Assembly: GCF_000261365.1 (NCBI RefSeq)
Contig: NZ_AJVC01000006.1
Coordinates: 372,001 to 436,000, forward strand
Source of the DNA: Herbaspirillum sp. GW103
GTDB lineage: Bacteria > Pseudomonadota > Gammaproteobacteria > Burkholderiales > Burkholderiaceae_D
Length of the DNA stretch: 64,000 bases
Reading direction: 5' to 3'
Positions within the stretch are counted from its first letter, which is position 1. Each line of letters starts with the position of its first letter. The notes under the pieces are model-generated. The model was not told where the DNA came from, did not search any database, and saw only the letters and a program-made list of their open reading frames with translations. Positions 26,830-35,589 of this stretch are shown here, one piece after another. A program made the position numbers and the translations under genes.

Positions 26830-29187
26830 TCACTCCTTGTCAGAGGATTTCTGCATTTCTCCACCTAACGCCGAAGTAATCGCACCTGGTAGCTTTGCTT
26901 GGTTGGTCTGCACCCAGTTCTGATACAGCGCCGATGCAGTTTCTTTGACAAGCAATAGCGCGCAAACACCGACGATACCCAGCGCTGCAATACAGTACCG
27001 AACCTTAGGAAACGGCGCGAGCGATGCATGCTGTCGTCCGACATGCCAAAGCAGGCCAAAACACACAAGGAAGCCAACTACAGCAGCGACAACGAATGGG
27101 AATTTCACTTTGAAGAACCACACTAGCAATGCTCCAACAACTCCAAAAGCAAGAATCCCGGGAAGCACTCCGCAAAGTAGAATAAATCGCAAGGCCGCCT
27201 GACGGGCAGCTCTCTGCTGTTCTATTTTTTGCTCTTTTTCTTTGTAAAGCTGAAGCTGCCGGTCTATATTTGATTTTTCCGCATTTACAACGGCAAGCTG
27301 GCTTTCCAGTTCCGTGAGTTTTTTATCGGCATTTTGGACCTGTCCAAGGGCGAAATCTCTTTCTTCTGAGACCTCATTTTTTTGAGATTCAATATTGTTT
27401 TTTTGGTCAAGCAGTAATGCTGCTTCTTTTGTTCGACGGTCGACGAGAGCGTCCTTGTCCTGAGCCTCCGCCTCCAACTGCTTCACTCTTTGAACAGTGC
27501 TTTCGTGGACAGCGAGCAGCTCGTCACGAATGATGGCCACCTCTTCTTCTGAAGTTTTGGCATCCTTAAACCTAGAACGAACAGCCTGGTTCAAAAGGAT
27601 TGTTTGGAGTTCCGAGGTCGAGAACGTGTGCACATCCTCGAAGTTGGCCATCTTCCGAAGAATAGATAATGTGACATCTTCCGTATCGCTATCGAAATCA
27701 CGGAAGAGAAGCGGGAGTCGCAAACTGCCAAAAAGTGCCTTTTCAAAATCGGCGGAACGCGGGGTCCAGAATTGGGCGTACTGGATGAAACTACTCGGGT
27801 CAATACATACGGGAACGGAATTCGGATTTCGTCCACGTTTAAACGCATCGAATCCAAGGAGCCTCTTGTCCAGCGTTACAAACCAATCTGTCGCATCCAG
27901 TGGCGAGGCGAGGCCTAATGGGCGAGCTCGCTGTACGCAATGCCAGACATAAACGTCATGTTTGATAGCTTCATGGTTCTTCCGACGGTCCTCTGGCTTC
28001 TTGGACTCACGCTCCTCCATGGTCAATACGTCGTCGAGGAAGTCTTGGTCTAGCGTAGAAAGCAACAATGAGCGGTCAATAATCTCAATATTTCGGCCCC
28101 TCAAAATACCCGCTAGGCCAGAAATATATGGCTCAAAGTATTCACTAGGAGTCAGTCCAGTTTTCGACTGACTCGCGGCCTGAAAATACCGGACATAAAC
28201 TCCCGACAGGTTGGAATACATACCCACACGGGCAACATTCGATGGCATCGGGTTAGAACCGAGATGAAGCATGGCCGCATTAAGGACCCGCGTTGCTTCG
28301 TCAATGGTCTCTGGAAAGACGAAAAGCTTCAGCTGTACAGGTGAATTTGGATTTCGGTTCAAAGCCATCAGGCTCTGGACGCTATCGTCCTGGTCATGGT
28401 CACGCAGCGACAACACCGAAAAAAGTGCGTTGGTATCTAGGAATAACTTTACGGAGCTCTTACGAGTGCGCTTTCTATCAAGTGCTTCAATCGTGGAGTT
28501 ATCTAAACTTACAGCGCTTACGAAGAAAGTCGCCGCAACGCGCTTGAGAATGAACTGACACGTTTGTTGGTTACTAGGGTCAAGAAACTTTATGATGGCG
28601 TGGGTTACCGCTTCCCGCACCTCGGCGGGTAACTGCTCAATCACCGGGCCGAGTCCTTCCGTGGGGAGCTCAGTATTCCCGCCCGAGATGAGGTTGAGCG
28701 TGTTGGCACCTGACTTGGCAATAAGCGGATACAAATAATCGTTCTCGAAACTAATCCAAAGCGTCGACGCATCCACATTTGGAGCGGCTTCTTGAATCAA
28801 TGCCTCGAAACGAGCACGAGACGCAGCCTCTTCTGCAGAAGTGGCTGCCATCGCCTCGTCAATTTCGCGAATCGCCTCTTGCCGGAGCCGATAGCAGGCT
28901 TTAGGGTTCTCTAAAAGTTTCTTGTCCGACGACAGCTGAGCAATCGCTTTCTCAATTGCCCCAGAACCAAAGTCATGAGTCGTCGCCCTTTTAACTTCTT
29001 CACGTAGTTCCTGCTTGGTTATGGCGCCCCCTTTGCGCGCACGTAAAACAGCAAGAATAATTTTGACAAGAGTTTTTTGAACCCATCCACTTTCATTCAG
29101 CTCCACATAGTGGACGAGCGATACCAATTCTTTGGTTAGTTTTACTTGTTCTGTCATCTTATAAAAATCTCTGTTGCGCAATTCCAT
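26830..29187 (-). CDS. Large PIN-like nuclease domain protein with coiled coil and C-terminal membrane helices
   Basis: The protein is 785 residues from ATG 29187 (MELRNRDFYKM), seven bases after GGAGGG; a start at 29259 lacks such a site. Residues 1-95 look helical and winged-helix-like. Around residue 245, VKLFLDTNALFSVL is a PIN-type strand with the first acidic residue; FPETIDEA and TDWFVTLDKRLLGFD supply later acidic positions. Residues about 550-655 form a heptad-rich coiled coil. The end has about three hydrophobic helices (from RFILLCGVLPGILAFGVVGA). The order sensor-nuclease-coil-membrane suggests a defence or toxin protein, but no family is recognised. Confidence 0.72.
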   Translation of the reverse strand: MELRNRDFYKMTEQVKLTKELVSLVHYVELNESGWVQKTLVKIILAVLRARKGGAITKQELREEVKRATTHDFGSGAIEKAIAQLSSDKKLLENPKACYRLRQEAIREIDEAMAATSAEEAASRARFEALIQEAAPNVDASTLWISFENDYLYPLIAKSGANTLNLISGGNTELPTEGLGPVIEQLPAEVREAVTHAIIKFLDPSNQQTCQFILKRVAATFFVSAVSLDNSTIEALDRKRTRKSSVKLFLDTNALFSVLSLRDHDQDDSVQSLMALNRNPNSPVQLKLFVFPETIDEATRVLNAAMLHLGSNPMPSNVARVGMYSNLSGVYVRYFQAASQSKTGLTPSEYFEPYISGLAGILRGRNIEIIDRSLLLSTLDQDFLDDVLTMEERESKKPEDRRKNHEAIKHDVYVWHCVQRARPLGLASPLDATDWFVTLDKRLLGFDAFKRGRNPNSVPVCIDPSSFIQYAQFWTPRSADFEKALFGSLRLPLLFRDFDSDTEDVTLSILRKMANFEDVHTFSTSELQTILLNQAVRSRFKDAKTSEEEVAIIRDELLAVHESTVQRVKQLEAEAQDKDALVDRRTKEAALLLDQKNNIESQKNEVSEERDFALGQVQNADKKLTELESQLAVVNAEKSNIDRQLQLYKEKEQKIEQQRAARQAALRFILLCGVLPGILAFGVVGALLVWFFKVKFPFVVAAVVGFLVCFGLLWHVGRQHASLAPFPKVRYCIAALGIVGVCALLLVKETASALYQNWVQTNQAKLPGAITSALGGEMQKSSDKE

Positions 29188-29269
29188 GGGCAGCCCTCCT
29201 CTTCCCACAAACAGCACCGGAATGTTGCTCACTAACGAGCAACGTGAAAGCAACTTCATAGAGCAGTAA

Positions 29270-29452
29270 TCAGGCGTTCGCTAAATTGCCTCGAAAAAAG
29301 CGGACATCAAGAACATATTTTACCGCCCTATAAGTTAAATCAGAATTAACTTCCATCGTGACTCTAATGCTAACAAAAAGTACCTGCGAAAGAGGATTAA
29401 CGACTGCGAGGTCGACTTGTATCACCACTTCCTCGGGAGCAATAGAAGTCAC
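29270..29452 (-). CDS. Short open frame of unknown function upstream of the PIN-like gene
   Basis: There are 60 residues from GTG 29452; the same frame is open back to a TGA near 29516, giving about 82 residues. The sequence PEEVVIQVDLAVVNPLSQVL and the rest look like beta-strand protein rather than random translation, but I cannot name it. It ends 10 bases before the longest possible start of the PIN-like gene. It may be a remnant or a small partner protein. No good ribosome site lies at a proper distance. Confidence 0.35.
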   Translation of the reverse strand: MTSIAPEEVVIQVDLAVVNPLSQVLFVSIRVTMEVNSDLTYRAVKYVLDVRFFRGNLANA

Positions 29453-29501
29453 GGTTGCGCAATGCGCTTCCGACTGCCCTCCACCCGAAAGAAAATTCTT
29501 T

Positions 29502-29804
29502 TCAGATAGGCTTCTCTTTCACGCGGATGGTATCCCGAATGTCCGCCGGCAGTGCTGCGGGCGTTCTAACAGTAACCTCTGTACCAATCAGGTCGCTAAC
29601 CATGCCCTAGATTCGCCCCAAGTCCCTTGGACGAATAGCTCCCTTTGGGTCCACCAGCAGGTACAGGCCGGTATAATCTGAGTCATACCCCTCGGCCGAA
29701 AACCTGTAGCGTTTAGGATTTTCAGCTCAGAACTTTTTGTCTATCTGGAGAACTTCACCTTCGGGCTCGAGAATGCGCTGTGCTGGTCGCGCCTTTTCCC
29801 TCAC
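29502..29804 (-). pseudogene. Degenerate MNT-type nucleotidyltransferase gene with two in-frame stops
   Basis: One frame of 101 codons starts at GTG 29804 after AAAGGG and ends at TGA 29504. It is broken by TGA (29729-29727) and TAG (29609-29607). Between and after the stops the translation LYLLVDPKGAIRPRDLGRI and LIGTEVTVRTPAALPADI resembles the second half of minimal nucleotidyltransferases (MntA type, DLLVD, then VDVVTP-x-LP). These are about 100 residues long, the same as this frame, and serve as antitoxins of HEPN toxins. The DxD metal site is not preserved. Both stops can arise by single C-to-T changes. Confidence 0.5.
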
Positions 29805-29861
29805 GTGGTCCCTTTCGAGCCTAGCGTTTTAGAATGGAGCAGTCTCGTGAATTGACCTCAG

Positions 29862-31208
29862 CTACTCCTTGCCGGGCGACTCGGACGCGACTTTCAACAA
29901 ATGTACCGCACGGCCCTCGATTGAGGTAGCAATCTTACGGAGCAATGTCCGCTCCTGCTGCGTGTAAACGTCGCTCTTTGCCAAAATTGGCGCATGTGCC
30001 CTCACGGCAGTAGCCAGGGCCTTCAGTTCTTCAACAAGCGTGTCGCGCGCAATACCTGCTTCTTCCGCAAAAATCGTTAGGTCATCAGCAACGACGTCCT
30101 CGACCAAGAAGGCATTACCGAACGCCATCGCCATTTCACTACCCATGTCATAGACGCGCGTGCAGACGAGGTCATAGGCCGGGGCCGGCATGATTCCGAG
30201 CCTATGCTGGAAGAACGAAAAGTTCTTTGCGTGCGCATCGCTATTTCCAATGAGCATGTTGAAAAGTGCCCATCTCACGATGGCCATCCTTCCTTCCAGG
30301 GACACCATGAAATGTCGGTCCAGTTCGAACATTTCACGGAAGCCGATACCGGTACGCCTCTCCCGATATCCGCCTCCATGCCCCTCTGGACACTCGTACT
30401 TGAAGAAGGGATGTTCTCCAAGCGCTTGGCACGCATCCAAGGTGTGTACACGCTCAACCATTTCCGGGTGCCGGACAATGTTTCTGGCACGGTCAAAGCG
30501 TTCCACCAGCAAGACGGGTTCTGGGACACGTCGGATTTCAACGTTGGCTACAGGTAAACCCACCGTTCTAGCGAGAGAAATGCAGAAGTGCTCGTTAGCG
30601 ACCATGCGCCGCGTGCTTTGTCCGTGGGGCTCGGGTTTCAGTATGTGGCTCGAATTTAAACATCCGCCGACGAACTGGAGGTCATCGCCTTCCAGGCGCA
30701 CCTGGAGCTTATCTTGTACACCGGCTAACGACTGGTAGAAAACATCATCCCAGAAAGCGAATGGGATGGTGCCCCGGTGTCGGATACGTTTGGACAATTC
30801 CGATGTTGACAGCTCACGGACGACTGGCGGTCTATCATCGGGAACGCCCAACTCCTCCACATCCAGGTCGAATCCCACGGCACCCGCCGGCTCTCGACAT
30901 AGATAGACGGCCATTGCGCAAGCATTCGCGTGACTGAGCTGATATCGGCGAGCGGCTTGTCCTCGCGCCTCCCCTTCTGGCAGAAGATTCAACAAATGGT
31001 CTCGAATCACCCTGTAGGGAGCTTGGCCCTCCTTGAGAGGAAGGTGAGGTGACAGTGGATAGGAATAGTCCCATGTTCTCCACACCCGGCTATAACTGAG
31101 GTTGCACTCCTCCTCTAAAGGGCTGTATTCGATGTCGGCGATAAGCTGGTTTGCTGTAGTCGCGCAGATACTAGGTCGACCTCTTGCCAGTAGCTTGGCT
31201 ATATCCAT
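29862..31208 (-). CDS. hipA: HipA-family serine/threonine kinase toxin, no HipB beside it
   Basis: The protein is 448 residues from ATG 31208 (MDIAKLLARGRPSICATTAN), preceded by GGAGG; the frame to 31346 is an extension. HipA features are SLAGVQDKL, the ATP lysine region NSSHILKPEP, NEHFCISLARTVGLPVA, LLVERFDR, the catalytic MLIGNSDAHAKNFSF and the metal-binding PAYDLVCT. HipA kinases phosphorylate glutamyl-tRNA synthetase or other targets and slow growth. The helix-turn-helix antitoxin HipB normally sits just upstream; here there is none. Instead a phosphatase-like gene is read away, 137 bases off. Confidence 0.88.
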   Translation of the reverse strand: MDIAKLLARGRPSICATTANQLIADIEYSPLEEECNLSYSRVWRTWDYSYPLSPHLPLKEGQAPYRVIRDHLLNLLPEGEARGQAARRYQLSHANACAMAVYLCREPAGAVGFDLDVEELGVPDDRPPVVRELSTSELSKRIRHRGTIPFAFWDDVFYQSLAGVQDKLQVRLEGDDLQFVGGCLNSSHILKPEPHGQSTRRMVANEHFCISLARTVGLPVANVEIRRVPEPVLLVERFDRARNIVRHPEMVERVHTLDACQALGEHPFFKYECPEGHGGGYRERRTGIGFREMFELDRHFMVSLEGRMAIVRWALFNMLIGNSDAHAKNFSFFQHRLGIMPAPAYDLVCTRVYDMGSEMAMAFGNAFLVEDVVADDLTIFAEEAGIARDTLVEELKALATAVRAHAPILAKSDVYTQQERTLLRKIATSIEGRAVHLLKVASESPGKE

Positions 31209-31345
31209 CACATCCTCCACTGCAAGAAAAAACTCATGCTTTAGACGGCACCTCCGGGGTATGCAAAGGAGAGGCCAACTAAAACAGTCATGCACGCCCG
31301 ACTGGACCTTGACATGGCGTCGCGCAGGAACGATAAATTCATGCA

Positions 31346-31846
31346 ATGAACACTCGAGTCAAAGACGTCGTTGCTAAACTGTACCGTCCGTCAGCGCAGG
31401 GCAGGCAGGTATTCGCCCTGTCCCGAGGCGACGCGGAACGCATCCCGCTGATTGACGGGGTGGCCATGATTTCCATCACTGCCCCTGAGAAACATCCTGC
31501 CCAGCTGCCTGAGTACAAGTATTTGCTGAGACTAAGCTTCGCAGACGTCGATTTCCTTGGCGAGCTCTCGGCACGCGCGGCGGAGAAACTACCTTCGGCA
31601 ATGACTAAAGACGATGCAGAAGACATATTGCGATTCACCCAAGCGCTTCCAGATACTATCCACACGTTGCTCGTCCACTGTGAGGGCGGATTCTCAAGGT
31701 CAGCCGGCGTGGTGACTGCTCTGAGGGACCTGTATGGCTACGCCGCCGAGAACGCAAGGCTCGTCCAGGCAAATCCTAGTGTCGTCAAAACTATCTTGGA
31801 GGCTGCACGACCGGAAACCACCAAGAAGCGAAAATCAAAAAGGTAG
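31346..31846 (+). CDS. Tyrosine/dual-specificity phosphatase-like protein
   Basis: The protein is 166 residues, MNTRVKDVVAKLYRPSAQGR. Near residue 112, LLVHCEGGFSRSAGVVTAL is the phosphatase P-loop (HC-x5-R-S) with catalytic cysteine and arginine in place. A possible general-acid aspartate lies in LRLSFADVDF, near residue 65. The tail is lysine-rich (KKRKSKR). It is divergent from the HipA kinase and shares its 137-base control region, so the two may be co-regulated opposites. I see no signal peptide. The nearest named group is atypical DSP/PTP-like proteins of phage and defence islands. Confidence 0.78.
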   Translation: MNTRVKDVVAKLYRPSAQGRQVFALSRGDAERIPLIDGVAMISITAPEKHPAQLPEYKYLLRLSFADVDFLGELSARAAEKLPSAMTKDDAEDILRFTQALPDTIHTLLVHCEGGFSRSAGVVTALRDLYGYAAENARLVQANPSVVKTILEAARPETTKKRKSKR

Positions 31847-31935
31847 AGAAAATCCGCACCTTGATGCATTGAGAGCCGAATCCCAAAAGGGCTGTGGATA
31901 ACTTGGGTTGTTGTTCAACGCTAGTCTTGAGAATG

Positions 31936-31962
31936 CAGAAGCCCCGACTAGCGGGGCTTCTG
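31936..31962 (+). terminator. Hairpin after the phosphatase gene
   Basis: CAGAAGCCCC and GGGGCTTCTG form a perfect stem without a U-run. It may be a Rho-associated or decayed terminator. The gap 31847-32064 also holds an isolated perfect DnaA box (31893-31901). Confidence 0.5.
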
Positions 31963-32064
31963 GTCCATCGGGTCCGATTCCCCTTACCTAGCGATTGCTA
32001 GACCAGATAGCACTTGGTGGGCGACCTCGCGAGTCGGCTCAAGAGGCCCTTTCATACAGCTTAG

Positions 32065-32466
32065 CAAGCAGGCGCACTTATTCCACCACTTCCCGAACAA
32101 CAAAAAATCGCCGCCATCCTCACGGCCGTGGACGACAAGCTGGACATTATCGCCCGCCAGATTGAAGCTACCCAGAACCCAAGCCACTACTATGTAGATT
32201 CAAGTTGTGGTGTTCGGGCCTTTCGTTCTCAAAATGTTCGAGAGAACAGCTAAATGAAACCAACTGGGCATACATATCTGCGGAAGGACACGCGAAAAAT
32301 CGGAAATCGATATTGCATGTCGGCGATGTTGTTGTAGTACGGACCGGATTCGCAGGGGTCGCATGCGTCGTCCCAGAGCACTTGGATGGGGTGAACTGTA
32401 TTGACGTGCTTTTCGCCCGTCCCAACAAGGCGTTGTTGCTTCCCGAATATCTCTGTGAGTTGAGCT
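32065..32466 (+). pseudogene. hsdS: Type I restriction specificity subunit remnant (hsdS)
   Basis: A first frame reads IPPLPEQQKIAAILTAVDDK, the conserved HsdS helix region, on through VRAFRSQNVRENS to a TAA at 32251. The next piece is in the following frame: LNETNWAYISAEG, then HVGDVVVVRTGFAGVACVVP and PNKALLLPEYLCEL, which is target-recognition-domain sequence. A one-base shift at about 32250 therefore splits it. There is no start codon and no 5' half. At about 32460 the sequence passes abruptly into hsdR. HsdS sets the DNA target of type I restriction; this copy cannot work. Confidence 0.82.
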
Positions 32467-33613
32467 GGCCAAGCGCATCGGCCAAGGTTCAGAGCGCATC
32501 ATCTTCACTCTGCTGCAGAAGTTCGCTACTGCCTCCAAGCTGCCCGAGTGCTACAACCCATCGGCAGACATGATCGTGCTGGTAGACGAAGGCCACCGCA
32601 GTCACGGTGGCGAAACCCACGAGCGCATGCGCAAGGCGCTGCCGCGTGCGGCCTATGTGGCTTTCACCGGCACGCCCTTGTTGAAGAAGGACAAGACGGC
32701 CAACAAGTTCGGCCCCATCGTCCATGCTTACACCATGCAGCGTGCCGTGGAAGACGGCACGGTGGCACCGCTGCTGTATGAAGAGCGTGTGCCGGAACTG
32801 ACCATCAATGAAGAGGCCGTCAACCGCTGGTTTGATCGCATCACGGCGGGGTTGAGCCCCGAGCAGGCCGCCGACCTCAAGCGCAAGTTCGCCAACAAGC
32901 AGGCCGTCTATGGGGCCGCCAACCGCATCGAACTCATCGCCTGGGACATCGCCCAACATTTCAACGAGAACATCAAGAAGCTCGGGCAAGGTCTCAAAGG
33001 TCAGGTGGCCACCGCCAGCAAGCTGGAAGCCATTCGCTACAAGCAATACCTTGATGACACGGGCCTGGTGAGCAGTGCCGTCATCATTTCCGCACCAGAC
33101 AGCCGTGAAGGCAATACCGAGGTGGATGAGAGCAAGCTGCCCGAAGTGCAGAAATGGTGGAACAGCCATGTCGGCAAGAATGCCGAAGGCTATGAGCAAC
33201 AGGTCTTGCAGGACTTTGGCAGCGATGGCGAGCCGGATCTGTTGATCGTGGTTGACCGGCTGTTGACGGGCTTTGATGAGCCGCGCAACACGGTGCTCTA
33301 CATCGACAAGCCCTTGAAGGAGCACAGCCTGATCCAGGCAGTGGCCCGCGTGAACCGCCTGCACGAAGCCAAACGCTACGGTGTACTGGTGGATTACCGC
33401 GGCATCCTGAAGGAGCTGGACACGGCCGTGCGTGCCTATCAAGACCTGGAGAACCGAACGCAAGGCGGCTACGAGCTGGCCGACATCGAGGGTCTCTATC
33501 AGCAGATGAGCACCGAGTACATCCGCATCAACGGCACCCTGGTCGGCGGATTGATCGGGGCCCTGCTGTTCGGCTTGTCGTGGCTGATGCAATGGCTGGT
33601 GCACGGGGTCTGA
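32462..33613 (+). pseudogene. hsdR: Type I restriction subunit HsdR fragment fused to a DUF445 C-terminus
   Basis: The open frame starts inside the helicase domain (ELAKRIGQGSERIIFTLLQK). It has motif II VDEGHRSHGG, motif III AFTGTPLLKK, motif V LLIVVDRLLTGFDEP and motif VI AVARVNRLHEAKRYGVLVDY. The N-terminal nuclease and motif I are missing, as is the HsdR C-terminus. From about 33518 the last residues YIRINGTLVGGLIGALLFGL are the typical tail of a DUF445 (YjiN-type) membrane protein. The chimera records two deletions: hsdS-hsdR on the left and hsdR-DUF445 on the right. A 347-residue product from ATG 32570 is possible but should lack restriction activity. Confidence 0.85.
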
Positions 33614-33623
33614 GCCCATCGCC

Positions 33624-35282
33624 TCAGGGGGCCCGCTCTGCGCTTTCCTTGAGCGCCTTGCGCATGATCTTGCCGGTGGCCGTAGTGGGCAGCGCATCGA
33701 CGAAGGCGATTTCGCGCGGATATTCATGCGCTGCCAGTTGCGAACGCACATGCTCCTGCAGGGCCTTCACCAGGGCGGCTTCTGGAGCATGTCCCTCCTT
33801 GAGGACGACAAAAGCCTTCACCACCTCCGTGCGCAGGGCATCCTTGACGCCCACCACCGCCGCAATGCGCACCGCCGGGTGACGCATGAGGCACTCCTCG
33901 ATGGGCGCCGGGCCGATGCGGTAGCCGGCACTGGTGATGACATCATCGTTGCGGCCCAGGTAGCGGATGTAGCCGTGCGAGTCCATGTTGCCCAGGTCCC
34001 CCGTGAGCAGGAAATCGCCTGCGAATTTTTCGCGCGTGGCCTCTTCATTGCGCCAGTAGCGCAGGAACATCACCGGATCCGGCGCGCCAATGGCGATGTT
34101 GCCCACTTCGCCGCGCGGCAGGACATGGCCCTCCTCATCCACGATCTGCACGTCATGTCCCGGCACCGCCCGCCCCATGCTGCCGGAGGCACCGGGATAG
34201 AGCTGCGCGCAGGACGATACCACCAGATTGCATTCGGTCTGACCGTAGAACTCATTGATGGTCAGGCCCAGTGCCGTCCGACCCCAGGCGATCAGATCGT
34301 CGCCCAGCGTCTCGCCGCCACTGGCCACGCTGCGCAGCGCGAAGTCCCATTGCGCGCGCGGATCGGGCGTGCTGCGCAGCATCTTCAGTGCGGTCGGCGG
34401 GAAGAACACGTTGCGTACCGCGTGCCGCGCCAGCAAGCCGAATACGGTCGCAGCGTCGAATTTCTCCAGCCGCCGCGCCACCACCGCCACGCCGTGATAC
34501 AGCGAGGGCAACAGCACATCGAGCAGGCCGCCGATCCAGGCCCAGTCGGCGGGTGTCCAGAAACGGTCGCCCGGCTGCGGGAAACTGTCGTGCGAGACTT
34601 CCACGCCCGGCAGGTGCCCCAGCAGCACCCGATGCGCATGCAGCGCACCCTTGGCCTTGCCGGTAGTGCCGGAGGTATAGATGATCATGGCCGGATCATC
34701 GGCCAGCGTGATGACCGGCTCGAACACGGTCGGGGCAGCGCGCAGACGGTCCCAGAAGTCGGTGGTCTGCGGCAGCACGATATCGGACTGCTCCACGCAG
34801 AACACTACCTTCAGCGCCGGCAGTTCGCCTGCGAGATGGACCTTGTCCATGCCGGAGGCATCGGTAACGAGGGCAGAAGCTTCGCTGTTGTCGAGCCGAT
34901 AGGCGATGGCTTCCGGCCCGAACAGGTAGAACAGCGGCACCGTCACCGCACCCAGCTTGTAGGCGGCGATGTGGGTGATGACGGTTTCGATGCGCTGGGA
35001 GAGATAAATGCCGATGCGGTCGCCGCGTTTGATGCCGGCCTCGCTCAGCACGTTGGCGAACTGGTCGCTCAGCCGCTTGAGCTGGTCGAAGCTCCAGGTC
35101 GTGACCGTGCCATCGGCGTCCTCGGCGATGATGGCCGGCCGGTCGCTACCATCGGCCCAGCGGTCGCAGGCGGCCAGGCCGATGTTGAAGTACTCGGGGA
35201 TCTGCCAGTCATAGGCAGCGGGGGCGTCGGCACGATAGTGGGCCGAGGTGATGGCGGGGCGTGGCGCGAGGTCTGGTGGCAC
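33624..35282 (-). CDS. AMP-dependent acyl-CoA synthetase
   Basis: The protein is 552 residues. I choose GTG 35282 because AGGAG lies seven bases before it; the frame to 35339 is unsupported. ANL-family motifs are YTSGTTGKAKGALHAH for ATP, EFYGQTECNLVVSS, DFLLTGDLG, the hinge YRIGPAPIEECL, and the C-terminal catalytic lysine in TTATGKIMRKAL. These enzymes activate acetate, propionate or medium-chain acids to acyl-CoA by way of acyl-AMP. The sequence is closer to medium-chain/acetoacetyl-type enzymes than to Acs. It is read toward the restriction remnant, ending 10 bases past the DUF445 tail. Confidence 0.9.
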   Translation of the reverse strand: MPPDLAPRPAITSAHYRADAPAAYDWQIPEYFNIGLAACDRWADGSDRPAIIAEDADGTVTTWSFDQLKRLSDQFANVLSEAGIKRGDRIGIYLSQRIETVITHIAAYKLGAVTVPLFYLFGPEAIAYRLDNSEASALVTDASGMDKVHLAGELPALKVVFCVEQSDIVLPQTTDFWDRLRAAPTVFEPVITLADDPAMIIYTSGTTGKAKGALHAHRVLLGHLPGVEVSHDSFPQPGDRFWTPADWAWIGGLLDVLLPSLYHGVAVVARRLEKFDAATVFGLLARHAVRNVFFPPTALKMLRSTPDPRAQWDFALRSVASGGETLGDDLIAWGRTALGLTINEFYGQTECNLVVSSCAQLYPGASGSMGRAVPGHDVQIVDEEGHVLPRGEVGNIAIGAPDPVMFLRYWRNEEATREKFAGDFLLTGDLGNMDSHGYIRYLGRNDDVITSAGYRIGPAPIEECLMRHPAVRIAAVVGVKDALRTEVVKAFVVLKEGHAPEAALVKALQEHVRSQLAAHEYPREIAFVDALPTTATGKIMRKALKESAERAP

Positions 35283-35589
35283 GTCTTGTCTCCTATGGGG
35301 GTTCGATGGGCCCTGCCTGCATGGGGCCGGGCTCCGCATGTGCCGGTCGGGCCGGCACGTCGCCTATCATAGCGCCCCCGCCGAGGATCGGCATGGCACA
35401 ACAAAATGACATCTGCGCAATGACCTTCGTCGAACTCTGACGAGTTTGCCGCGCAACCTCTGCCGCTTCTCCCCATGGTGCATCGGGCTCCTCTAGCATG
35501 ATCCCTCCTCTCGCCACCTCCCGTTCAGCCCGCGCATCGTCCGTGCTCCCGGATGCCGCCCGGACGGATTCTCCAGCAAGGATCTCCGC

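Noticed and set aside
28271-28558. Plus-strand frames inside the PIN-like gene
   Set aside because: Antisense shadows without start signals.
32205-32573. 122-codon frame as a separate gene
   Set aside because: Its middle part is hsdS target-recognition sequence and its end is hsdR in the wrong frame, so it belongs to the chimera.
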